This document shows positions 1 to 5,548 of a stretch of DNA of 37,821 bases, in pieces. Position 1 is the stretch's first letter; every line of letters starts with the position of its first letter. The notes below the pieces were generated by a model. It was not told the DNA's origin, made no database searches, and saw nothing but the letters and a program-made list of their open reading frames with translations. This stretch comes from an uncultured Roseburia sp. GTDB lineage: Bacteria > Bacillota > Clostridia > Lachnospirales > Lachnospiraceae. Position numbers and translations under genes: made by a program. The stretch is taken from the NCBI GenBank assembly GCA_947642555.1, contig CANRSX010000042.1, positions 1 to 37,821 on the forward strand, read 5' to 3'.

Positions 1-16
1 ATATCCGTGTATCGAT

Positions 17-45
17 CATCTCAAATGAGCTCATCTCAAATGAGC
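17..45. repeat. Tandem 14-bp direct repeat
   Basis: The 14-mer CATCTCAAATGAGC occurs twice (17-30 and 32-45), separated by one base. Each unit contains the near-palindrome CTCAAATGAG. It lies just upstream of the -35 box of the putative antitoxin RNA, so it could be a regulator binding site, but no function can be shown. Confidence 0.6.
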
Positions 46-56
46 GATAAATATCA

Positions 57-85
57 TTGACTGCCGTAATGATGAGTGCTATATT
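57..85 (+). promoter_or_regulatory. Promoter of the putative antitoxin RNA
   Basis: TTGACT at 57-62 and TATATT at 80-85 are separated by exactly 17 bp, a good sigma-A promoter. Transcription would start near 91-93, giving an RNA of about 90 nt that ends at the hairpin at 137-173. No convincing protein is encoded in that short transcript, which supports a non-coding RNA. Confidence 0.65.
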
Positions 86-91
86 ATAAAC

Positions 92-182
92 AAAGGAAGC
101 AGCCGCCCACAAAGTGGTTGACCTCCAGTAGCAGTAAAGCCTACCTTCACCGGGCAAGTGACAAGGTAGGCTTATTTATTTT
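92..182 (+). ncRNA. Putative type I antitoxin RNA (RNAII-like)
   Basis: A short transcript is bounded by a strong promoter (57-85) and a terminator hairpin (137-173) with a T-rich tail. It converges on the toxin gene and overlaps only its 3' end and terminator, which is the arrangement of Fst/par-type type I systems. Two 6-nt matches to the plus strand of the toxin leader (CAAAGT at 110-115 and 295-300; ACCTCC at 121-126 and 279-284) would allow pairing of this RNA with the Shine-Dalgarno region of the toxin mRNA. These matches are short and are only suggestive. The RNA role is inferred from layout. Confidence 0.55.
137..182 (+). terminator. Shared terminator of toxin and antitoxin RNAs
   Basis: An 11-bp perfect stem (AAGCCTACCTT at 137-147 with AAGGTAGGCTT at 163-173) is followed on the plus strand by ATTTATTTT. 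The toxin transcript on the minus strand enters the same hairpin right after its stop codon at 176, so it may serve both RNAs, although the minus-strand tail is poor in T. Confidence 0.75.
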
Positions 183-271
183 CGCTTGTTATTCCTATCA
201 ATATAGGCAAGCAGTGCAACGAGAAACGTTCCGAAAAGAATTAACAGCGTTAAAACTTCATATGTACTCAT
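176..271 (-). CDS. Putative holin-like small membrane toxin (type I toxin)
   Basis: This 31-residue peptide starts MSTYEVLTLLILFGTF, continues with a hydrophobic helix (about residues 7-24), and ends in a polar, basic tail (DRNNKRK). That pattern matches the short 'putative holin-like toxin' peptides of Firmicutes, which belong to the membrane-acting type I toxins related to TxpA/BsrG and Fst. The start is fixed by GGGAGGTGG just upstream. A strong promoter lies at 346-374 on the minus strand, giving a leader of about 70 nt that folds over the ribosome binding site. The transcript ends in the hairpin shared with a convergent small RNA. Family assignment rests on remembered sequence pattern and on gene layout; toxicity is inferred. 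Confidence 0.75.
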   Translation of the reverse strand: MSTYEVLTLLILFGTFLVALLAYIDRNNKRK

Positions 272-279
272 ATACACCA

Positions 280-308
280 CCTCCCTTCTTTTTTCAAAGT
301 CAGGGAGG
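280..308 (-). promoter_or_regulatory. Leader hairpin hiding the toxin ribosome binding site
   Basis: In the toxin mRNA the leader segment CCTCCCT (complement of 302-308) is exactly complementary to AGGGAGG (complement of 280-286), the toxin Shine-Dalgarno sequence. The 15-nt loop is A-rich. Such a stem would block ribosome access, as in Fst-type leaders, so the toxin would be translated poorly unless the stem opens. Confidence 0.6.
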
Positions 309-345
309 CTGCCACCTTGTAACACGATTACTTCCTTCGCTAACT

Positions 346-374
346 ACTATAGCACAGCCTCACTTTTTCCGCAA
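346..374 (-). promoter_or_regulatory. Promoter of the toxin mRNA
   Basis: On the minus strand TTGCGG (complement of 369-374) and TATAGT (complement of 346-351) are separated by 17 bp. Transcription would start near 339, about 70 nt before the toxin start codon. Confidence 0.65.
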
Positions 375-393
375 TGGAACCTTTGACATGGCA

Positions 394-408
394 TACCAAC
401 AATCCGCT
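394..408 (+). repeat. 15-bp copy of an SRP RNA segment
   Basis: TACCAACAATCCGCT at 394-408 is identical to 575-589, inside the conserved Alu-domain part of the SRP RNA. The flanks differ. It may be a remnant of an older or partial SRP RNA copy. Confidence 0.6.
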
Positions 409-507
409 TTTTAACGGTTTTCAATGCGTCTGCCGACTGCTTTATAACGATACCGGAACGAACAGGGGTTTGCGGGCAAAATTGCAGAAACTCAGGTCCG
501 GCAGACC

Positions 508-537
508 TTGACAATTCCAGGTCAGATACGCTATACT
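508..537 (+). promoter_or_regulatory. Promoter of the SRP RNA gene
   Basis: TTGACA at 508-513 and TATACT at 532-537 with an 18-bp spacer. The predicted start (about 543-545) coincides with the 5' end of the SRP RNA. Confidence 0.75.
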
Positions 538-543
538 AAATTA

Positions 544-808
544 TCCGAGCAGCCGGGGTGTTAGCGGTACCCTGTACCAACAATCCGCTATAGTTGGGGT
601 GATGCCGAACGGAGGGTCTTTTAATTGCAGAGCTGCCCGTCATAAGTGGCGTTGATGTCCGGGTCTTGCGCAACAGGAATCTGTGAACCGGGTCAGGTCA
701 GGAATGGAGCAGCCCTAAGCGGAAGCTCCTGTGTGCCGTAAGGGCGCCTGGGCTGAGCTAACTGTGGCGGTAACGTCTGTGATTGGGATTCGAAGGGAGG
801 CGCCCGGA
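544..808 (+). ncRNA. ffs: Signal recognition particle RNA, large (Bacillus-type) form
   Basis: About 265 nt long, this is the large Gram-positive SRP RNA with both Alu and S domains. Recognisable blocks in order: GTTAGCGGTACCCTGTACC and AATCCGCTATAG (Alu domain, matching the B. subtilis scRNA pattern), GTGGCGTTGATGTCCGGGTC, GCGCAACAGGAATC, then the S-domain core GGGTCAGGTCAGGAATGGAGCAGCC (Ffh-binding hairpin; GGAA tetraloop replaced by GGAATGG-type core), CTGGGCTGAGCTAACTG, and a 3' end that pairs with the 5' end. It scaffolds Ffh for co-translational targeting of membrane proteins. It is not next to dnaX, where B. subtilis carries its copy. The ends are estimated from the closing helix and promoter. 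Confidence 0.93.
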
Positions 809-957
809 TTTTTGTTACAATAAGCTGGATTTTTTCAGAAATGGCCGGTTGGGGGACCGGTCAGAGAAAGGGGCAGCAGTAATGGGGGCGGCATGGGCTG
901 GATTTTCTGGACATGCCAGGAAGGGTGCGTGCTTTGCGCACAAGGAAGGAGAAGGAA

Positions 958-1455
958 ATGTGGGAAAAAGTCAGAAAAATGCTGTACGAGCTGTGCGACG
1001 TATTTGAGTTTCTCATGGCAGCGGCGGTCGTGCTGGGGATTGTGATTGCAGCCATCACGCTGTGGCCGGAGCTTAGGCTGTACTGGGAGCACCGGATGGA
1101 GGTCGGGGCGTTTTTGAGCTACCTGGATGCGGTTTTTAACGTGGTAATCGGAATCGAGTTTGTGAAGATGCTGTGCAAGCCGAGCTCTTCCAATATCATG
1201 GAAGTGCTGATTTTCCTGATTTCGCGCCATATGATCGTGCAGGCGACCTCGCCGGCGGAGGATCTGCTTTCCGTGATCAGCATCGGAATCCTGTTTTTAT
1301 TCCGGCGGTTTATGCTCATGACGAGGCCGGACGAGAATCATCATGTACCGAATATCATCGAGGCGATTAAGAAGGCGCAGTCAGAAGAATTCCGAAAAGA
1401 GGTGATCCACAAGGAGGAGCATCCGCATTCGGAGTTTGGGGAAGAGATCGAATAG
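958..1455 (+). CDS. PsiE-like small membrane protein
   Basis: This 165-residue protein has hydrophobic segments at about residues 15-35, 45-65 (with a conserved-looking FNVVIGIEFVKML stretch), 77-95 and 100-118, followed by a charged C-terminal tail rich in Glu and His. The arrangement and the segments around 'IEFVKML' resemble the phosphate-starvation-inducible PsiE family, a group of four-helix membrane proteins without a settled biochemical role. The start at 958 is preferred because GAAGGAGAAGGAA lies directly before it; an upstream in-frame ATG at 913 has no such signal. The gene stands alone 150 bp downstream of the SRP RNA, and no separate promoter is obvious, so read-through from the RNA gene is possible. 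Confidence 0.7.
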   Translation: MWEKVRKMLYELCDVFEFLMAAAVVLGIVIAAITLWPELRLYWEHRMEVGAFLSYLDAVFNVVIGIEFVKMLCKPSSSNIMEVLIFLISRHMIVQATSPAEDLLSVISIGILFLFRRFMLMTRPDENHHVPNIIEAIKKAQSEEFRKEVIHKEEHPHSEFGEEIE

Positions 1456-1517
1456 GCAAAAGAGGCCGAAAAAGCGGTCTGCAACCGCTGGTTGACAAAA
1501 TACCATGTGCTGTTTTC

Positions 1518-1546
1518 TTGTCGGATGGGATTCTGTGATCTATGAT
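1518..1546 (+). promoter_or_regulatory. Candidate promoter of the XRE regulator
   Basis: TTGTCG at 1518-1523 and TATGAT at 1541-1546 with a 17-bp spacer, about 70 bp before the start codon. Both boxes deviate from consensus. Confidence 0.4.
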
Positions 1547-1617
1547 TTTATCAGTGGGTGCGGGCGCATGCCCCGTCCCAGACAGTAACGCATACCAGGC
1601 AGAAAAGAGGGAAAAAC

Positions 1618-2442
1618 ATGGAGTTTGCAGAAAAGCTTACTTTTTTAAGAAGAAGAGCGGGTATGTCTCAGGAACAGCTGGCGGATCAGCTGGGGATCAC
1701 GAGACAGTCCGTCAGCAAATGGGAATCCGGGGCGTCGGTGCCGGAGCTCGCGAAACTGATTGCGATTGCCGATTTCTTTGATGTCAGTCTGGATTATCTG
1801 GTCAGGGATCGCGGAGATGCCGCTGGAGTGCCGGACGAGGACCGGGAAAGCAGAACATGGAAGGAATCATCCCGGCTGGAGGAGAAGTTAAGCCGGCTGG
1901 AGCGGGAGCTTTCTGGTTATGAATATGTCAGCAAAAAGAAAATCAGGGGAATCCCCCTGGTATGTGTCCGGTTTTACCCGGGCCGCAGCCGTATCCGCGT
2001 GGCAAAGGGGATTATTGCGATCGGAAACGCCGCGATCGGCGTGGTGGCAATCGGATGTTTTTCGTTCGGCCTGATCAGCATTGGTCTGATCGGGGTCGGT
2101 CTGCTCGCCCTCGGGGGTGTGGTGGCCGGTCTGCTTGCGATCGGAGGAGTCGCGTTTGGCGTGATCGCGCTGGGGGTGACAGCGATCGGAGGTCTCTCGA
2201 TCGGGGTATCCGCACTTGGCAGCTACAGCTGCGGGACGGTCGCGGTGGGCAGAGAGATTGCGGTTGGAAATCATGTGGAGGCACAGACCGTGATTGGCCT
2301 GGAGTGTAAAGGAGAGCATATTCTTCCGTACTATTCCGGAATATCGCGGGAGACGGTGCGCGCGTTCCTTTTAGAGCATCATCCTTCGCTTCCCGGGCCG
2401 CTGGCGGATCTTCTTTCCTGGCTGGGGGCAAATATCCGCTAG
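1618..2442 (+). CDS. XRE-family regulator with 16 hydrophobic pentapeptide repeats
   Basis: The 274-residue protein starts with a Cro/CI-type helix-turn-helix (about residues 5-60; SQEQLADQLGITRQSVSKWE and the following FDVSLDYLV), typical of Clostridia XRE regulators. A charged, probably coiled-coil linker follows (about 75-100). Residues 132-211 are 16 uninterrupted pentapeptides of the form x-x-(A/S/G/V)-(I/F/V/L/A/C)-G, for example IIAIG, VVAIG, VIALG, GLSIG, TVAVG. A short C-terminal domain follows. The repeat block is hydrophobic with a glycine every five residues; it could insert in the membrane or form a beta-solenoid, and either would make this an unusual membrane- or scaffold-linked DNA-binding protein. 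The start at 1618 is chosen because of the GAGGGAAAAAC signal before it and because the HTH begins there. It is monocistronic; its targets are unknown. Confidence 0.85.
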   Translation: MEFAEKLTFLRRRAGMSQEQLADQLGITRQSVSKWESGASVPELAKLIAIADFFDVSLDYLVRDRGDAAGVPDEDRESRTWKESSRLEEKLSRLERELSGYEYVSKKKIRGIPLVCVRFYPGRSRIRVAKGIIAIGNAAIGVVAIGCFSFGLISIGLIGVGLLALGGVVAGLLAIGGVAFGVIALGVTAIGGLSIGVSALGSYSCGTVAVGREIAVGNHVEAQTVIGLECKGEHILPYYSGISRETVRAFLLEHHPSLPGPLADLLSWLGANIR

Positions 2443-2448
2443 GAAAGC

Positions 2449-2466
2449 TCAGCCCGCGCCATTCGC
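2449..2466 (-). repeat. Fragment of the 160-bp repeat family
   Basis: TCAGCCCGCGCCATTCGC is identical to one end of the complete repeat copy at 2494-2511 and sits 7 bp after the stop codon of the XRE gene. It is a solo terminal fragment in the same orientation, suggesting two insertions or a partial duplication at this site. Confidence 0.7.
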
Positions 2467-2491
2467 TGGATTTTTGGCGGGAAAAGCTACC

Positions 2492-2649
2492 GTTCAGCCC
2501 GCGCCATTCGCAAAACCGCGCTTACAGCGCTCTTCGCTGCTAACGCAGCTGATTTTTGCTCATATACGGGCGCTCCGCTCATCCTCTGCAAAACGTGCTC
2601 ATTCATGCGAGCATGATTCGCCCATCCTGCAGAGGATGGCTGAACTTTT
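2492..2649 (-). repeat. Structured repeat element, copy A
   Basis: This 158-bp unit matches copies at 27209-27367 and 27694-27854 but lies in the opposite orientation. Read on the minus strand it begins AAAAGTTCAGCC and ends GGCTGAAC, so its ends are inverted repeats. Inside are a stem formed by CATCCTCTGCA and TGCAGAGGATG around a GCTCGCATGAATGAGC region, the shared core GAGCGCCCGTATATGAGC, and a second GC-rich hairpin region ending GCGAATGGCGCG. It fills most of the gap between the XRE gene and pta. It has no transposase and no convincing protein; it resembles a MITE or REP-like element. Confidence 0.85.
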
Positions 2650-2672
2650 GTGCTAAAAATTGAATACAGGCA

Positions 2673-2700
2673 TTGAAATTCCGCCAAACTGATATATAAT
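2673..2700 (+). promoter_or_regulatory. Promoter of pta
   Basis: TTGAAA at 2673-2678 and TATAAT at 2695-2700 with a 16-bp spacer, about 67 bp before the pta start codon and directly downstream of the repeat element. Confidence 0.6.
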
Positions 2701-2767
2701 AAGGTAGAAGAACGCCTGTCCGCAACGTGCCGGGCAGCTGTAAAATGTAAGAAGGAGAGGTATTTTA

Positions 2768-3745
2768 ATGTTTGGACAGTTGATTAACACGCTAAAGAAG
2801 AATCCGAAAAAGATTGTTTTTACGGAGGGGACGGATCCGCGTGTACTCGAGGCAGCGTCACGTCTGCTTGCAGGAACTTTCCTGTCGCCGATTCTGGTGG
2901 GGGATCGCGATGAGATTTTTGCGGCGGCGGAGGAGTGCGCATTTAATATCCGCGGTGCGGAAGTGATCAATCCTCTGGAGTATGACAGAATCGACGAGAT
3001 GGTGGATCTGTTCTGCGAACTGAGAAAGAAAAAAGGGGTGACGCCGGAGCAGGCGAAGAAGACGCTTTCCCAGGCGAATTATTTCGGAACGATGCTGGTA
3101 AAGATGGGCGAGGCTCATGCGCTGCTGGGCGGTGCGACCTATTCCACAGCGGATACGGTACGTCCGGCGCTGCAGCTGATCAAGACCAAGCCGGGCAATT
3201 CGATCGTATCCTCCTGCTTTATCCTGGTCAGACCGTCCGCTACCGGTGAGAACGAGGTGCTGGCGATGGGCGACTGTGCGATCAATATCAAACCGACCGA
3301 GGATGAGCTGGTGGAGATCGCCGGTGAGACCGCGGAATGTGCGAAGCTGTTTGGTATTGACCCGAAGGTTGCGTTTTTAAGCTATTCTACATTTGGCTCG
3401 GGCGAGGGCGAGGATGTGGATAAGATGCGCAATGCGGCCGAGAAGGCGTCAGCGAAGTATCCGGATCTTCCGATTGTCGGAGAGCTCCAGTTTGACGCAG
3501 CCGTTTCTCCGCGTGTGGCGCGCACCAAGTGCCCGGGAAATGACATTGCCGGACATGCGAACACCTTTATTTTCCCGGATATCAGTGCCGGAAATATCGG
3601 TTATAAGATTGCACAGCGCCTTGGAAACTTTGATGCGTACGGCCCGATTCTGCTCGGCTTAAACGCGCCGATCAACGATCTGTCCCGCGGCTGCAACGCC
3701 TCCGAGGTATACTCGATGGCGATCGTCACGGCAGCGCTTGCATAG
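2768..3745 (+). CDS. pta: Phosphate acetyltransferase
   Basis: This enzyme interconverts acetyl-CoA plus phosphate with acetyl phosphate plus CoA in the cytosol; with acetate kinase it yields ATP and acetate, a main fermentation route in Clostridia. The 325-residue length is that of the short, single-domain Pta proteins. It opens with FTEGTDPRVLEAASRLL and carries later family features such as LLGGATYSTADTVRPALQ (about residues 118-135), VSSCFIL, ELQFDAA (about 239-245), KCPGNDIAGHANTFIFPD and the C-terminal GCNASEVYSMAIVTA. AGAAGGAGAGG precedes the start. Acetate kinase is not adjacent in this window; the gene ends at its own terminator (3767-3800) and appears monocistronic. Confidence 0.96.
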   Translation: MFGQLINTLKKNPKKIVFTEGTDPRVLEAASRLLAGTFLSPILVGDRDEIFAAAEECAFNIRGAEVINPLEYDRIDEMVDLFCELRKKKGVTPEQAKKTLSQANYFGTMLVKMGEAHALLGGATYSTADTVRPALQLIKTKPGNSIVSSCFILVRPSATGENEVLAMGDCAINIKPTEDELVEIAGETAECAKLFGIDPKVAFLSYSTFGSGEGEDVDKMRNAAEKASAKYPDLPIVGELQFDAAVSPRVARTKCPGNDIAGHANTFIFPDISAGNIGYKIAQRLGNFDAYGPILLGLNAPINDLSRGCNASEVYSMAIVTAALA

Positions 3746-3766
3746 GATTTTGTATGATGGTAAGGA

Positions 3767-3800
3767 AATATGGCATAGCAGAGATGTTATGCCATATTTT
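3767..3800 (+). terminator. Terminator after pta
   Basis: An 11-bp perfect stem (AATATGGCATA at 3767-3777 with TATGCCATATT at 3788-3798) with a 10-nt loop and a short T tail, 22 bp after the pta stop codon. Confidence 0.8.
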
Positions 3801-3823
3801 GATTGAATAAGGCAGGTGCAGAC

Positions 3824-4354
3824 ATGAGCCGGAGGATTCTTGGAAAATATGACGGATTAAAATACGGATGGCTGAAGGATACAAAGAAATTTCTGCTGTT
3901 GCTGCTGGTTGTTTTTCTTTTGTTCCGTCTGGTGATCGGTTTTTCCTTTGTAAAGGGAAATTCGATGGAGCCGACGCTGTATGACGGTGAGATCGTGCTG
4001 TATCTGAGGATCAGCCCGCAGTACCAGAAGGGGGATGTCGTCTCCGTGCGGATTCCGGACGGGGAGTATTATGTCAAGCGCATCATTGCAGCCGAGGGCG
4101 ATACGATTGATCTTCGGGACGGAAGCGTGTACGTCAACGACGAGCTGCTGAACGAACCGTATATTGAGGGTGAAACGCTGCCGCAGGACGGGACGGTTCG
4201 TTACCCGTTTACTGTCGGGGAGGATCAGATCTTTGTGATGGGGGACAACCGCGAGACTTCGATGGATTCCAGAAGCTTCGGCGTTGTGGGCACGAGACAG
4301 ATCAAAGGGCGCATCCTGTTTCACGCCGGGAAATTTTATATCCGGCAGGTCTGA
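3824..4354 (+). CDS. lepB: Type I signal peptidase
   Basis: This membrane-bound peptidase removes signal peptides from exported proteins on the outer face of the membrane. The 176-residue protein has one N-terminal transmembrane helix (about 22-42), the catalytic serine in GNSMEPTL (Ser47), the catalytic lysine in YYVKRIIAAEGD (Lys85) and the closing box GDNRETSMDSRSFG (about 146-159). The size and single helix fit the Gram-positive SipS type. The ATG at 3824 is preferred, with AAGGCAGGTG upstream; a TTG at 3803 in the same frame would add seven residues and lacks a signal. It stands alone after the pta terminator and is convergent with the next gene. Confidence 0.95.
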   Translation: MSRRILGKYDGLKYGWLKDTKKFLLLLLVVFLLFRLVIGFSFVKGNSMEPTLYDGEIVLYLRISPQYQKGDVVSVRIPDGEYYVKRIIAAEGDTIDLRDGSVYVNDELLNEPYIEGETLPQDGTVRYPFTVGEDQIFVMGDNRETSMDSRSFGVVGTRQIKGRILFHAGKFYIRQV

Positions 4355-4378
4355 GGCAGCGGCGGGCGTGCGGCCATG

Positions 4379-4957
4379 TCACTGCATGCGCGATATGATA
4401 TCAGACAGATGCCTGTGCCCCTTTGAGAGATATCTTCGGACGGAGGTGCGTCTGATATTCATCACCCGGGCAATTTCATTGTATGTCATGTGCTGAAAGT
4501 GCCAGAGAATGATCACCTGAGCCTCGGAGAACGGGAGCTTTAAGATCTGATTCATCAGATATTCCCGTGAGGACGCATCCGATACCAGGTGCTCTAACGA
4601 CGTATCTTTCTCAAGGCTGTCCGCCTGAAACGAATCTGTGTCTTCTGTGTTAAAGTCAATTACTCTGAGGCGGTGGAGCCGGTATTTTTTCTGAAGTTCA
4701 TAACAGATACGGAAATTGATCTGATTGAGCCACGCTACGATGAGCGATGGCTCTTTTAATGCTGTGATCGTTTTTAAGGCCTCGCTGTAGATCTCTGTGA
4801 GGGCATCCCGTGCGAGTGTCTGATTGTCCAGATAACGGCAGGCAAACCGGTACTGCTGCTGAAAGGTTGCGGCATAAAGTTCTGCAAAAGCGTTGTTGTC
4901 TCCTTTTTGTACGCGGGAGGCCAGAGCGGCGACATAGCGGTAATCGGACGCAGGCAT
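4379..4957 (-). CDS. ECF-like RNA polymerase sigma factor
   Basis: The 192-residue protein has the two-domain layout of sigma-70 family ECF factors: region 2 at about residues 10-80 (NAFAELYAATFQQQYRFACRYL, then DALTEIYSEALK) and region 4 at about 135-190 (LPFSEAQVIILWHFQHMTYNEIARVMNIRRTSVRRYLSKG, a helix-turn-helix). The start at 4957 is chosen because AAAGGAG lies 11 bp before it; an in-frame ATG at 5005 has no signal. It lies 66 bp downstream of niaR on the same strand and could be an extension of the NAD operon, but the gap is large enough for an independent promoter. No adjacent anti-sigma gene is visible: the neighbour on its 3' side is the convergent signal peptidase gene. Target promoters are unknown. 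Confidence 0.8.
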   Translation of the reverse strand: MPASDYRYVAALASRVQKGDNNAFAELYAATFQQQYRFACRYLDNQTLARDALTEIYSEALKTITALKEPSLIVAWLNQINFRICYELQKKYRLHRLRVIDFNTEDTDSFQADSLEKDTSLEHLVSDASSREYLMNQILKLPFSEAQVIILWHFQHMTYNEIARVMNIRRTSVRRYLSKGHRHLSDIISRMQ

Positions 4958-5023
4958 GACAGATACGTCTCCTTTCTGAAGTCCCGTGTCACGTCTGCAT
5001 CTCATTTGTACGGTATCGATGAT

Positions 5024-5536
5024 TTATCGTTCCGGGACAATATAATTCCCATCGGTAAGGGCTTGTTCAATCTGGTCTAATATCTCTTCCGATTCAGCAC
5101 GTACGGTGTGGTAGTGATATCCCCCGGTGATATTCATCAGCTCGGTGGACTTCCCGCTCCGCACACCCTCGATAAACTGCCGGATATCGGATTCGGAACA
5201 GATATTAAGCTTTGCCTCCACCCTGCCGTACACTTTGTGCCAGACAAATACATCGACAATCGTGCCGCCCTGCCGGACGATCCGGCCGAGTTCATCCGCG
5301 GTCTGTTCCGTCGTGTGACGGACCTTAAAAACACGTTCGGCATACGGCGTCCGGTGCATGACATAACCGTAGTGAGTGGAAATGATATCAAAACCGGCTG
5401 CCTTTAAGATCGAGATATCCTGCACGATAATCTGCCGGGAGACCCCGAACCGGCCGGCCAGTTCGCTGCCGGGAACGGGATCTGCGGCGGATAAAAGCAG
5501 GTGGACGATGCCTTTTCTTCTCTCCTCTGCCTTCAT
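5024..5536 (-). CDS. niaR: NiaR-type niacin-responsive repressor
   Basis: The 170-residue protein has an N-terminal winged helix (about residues 5-60; GSELAGRFGVSRQIIVQDISILKAAG) and a C-terminal 3H-type domain (about 75-168) with spaced histidines (VWHKVYG, GYHYHTV) that are expected to bind a metal. This is the architecture of NiaR/YrxA, which represses NAD synthesis genes when nicotinic acid is available. It is the last nad gene of a nadA-nadB-nadC-niaR operon, 12 bp after nadC, so it would control its own operon. A palindrome at 8629-8658 overlapping the nadA promoter is the obvious candidate operator. The assignment rests on both domain pattern and context. Confidence 0.92.
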   Translation of the reverse strand: MKAEERRKGIVHLLLSAADPVPGSELAGRFGVSRQIIVQDISILKAAGFDIISTHYGYVMHRTPYAERVFKVRHTTEQTADELGRIVRQGGTIVDVFVWHKVYGRVEAKLNICSESDIRQFIEGVRSGKSTELMNITGGYHYHTVRAESEEILDQIEQALTDGNYIVPER

Positions 5537-5548
5537 AAAAGCGCTCCT

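Noticed and set aside
76..414. 112-residue plus-strand reading frame at the window start
   Set aside because: It runs antisense to the small toxin gene and across its promoter and terminator, has no ribosome signal, and its sequence is unlike a folded protein.
835..1230. 131-residue minus-strand reading frame
   Set aside because: It is antisense to the PsiE-like gene, rich in His/Arg/Pro as shadow frames of GC-rich genes are, and has no ribosome signal.
1888..2319. 143-residue minus-strand frame rich in Asp, Arg and His repeats
   Set aside because: It is the antisense shadow of the pentapeptide repeat; its periodicity is explained by the 15-bp DNA repeat.
2494..2649. Repeat family as an insertion sequence
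   Set aside because: No copy contains a transposase frame and all are about 160 bp; at most it is a non-autonomous element.
2474..2687. Short reading frames on both strands within repeat copy A
   Set aside because: They are translations of the structured repeat, not conserved in frame between copies A, B and C.
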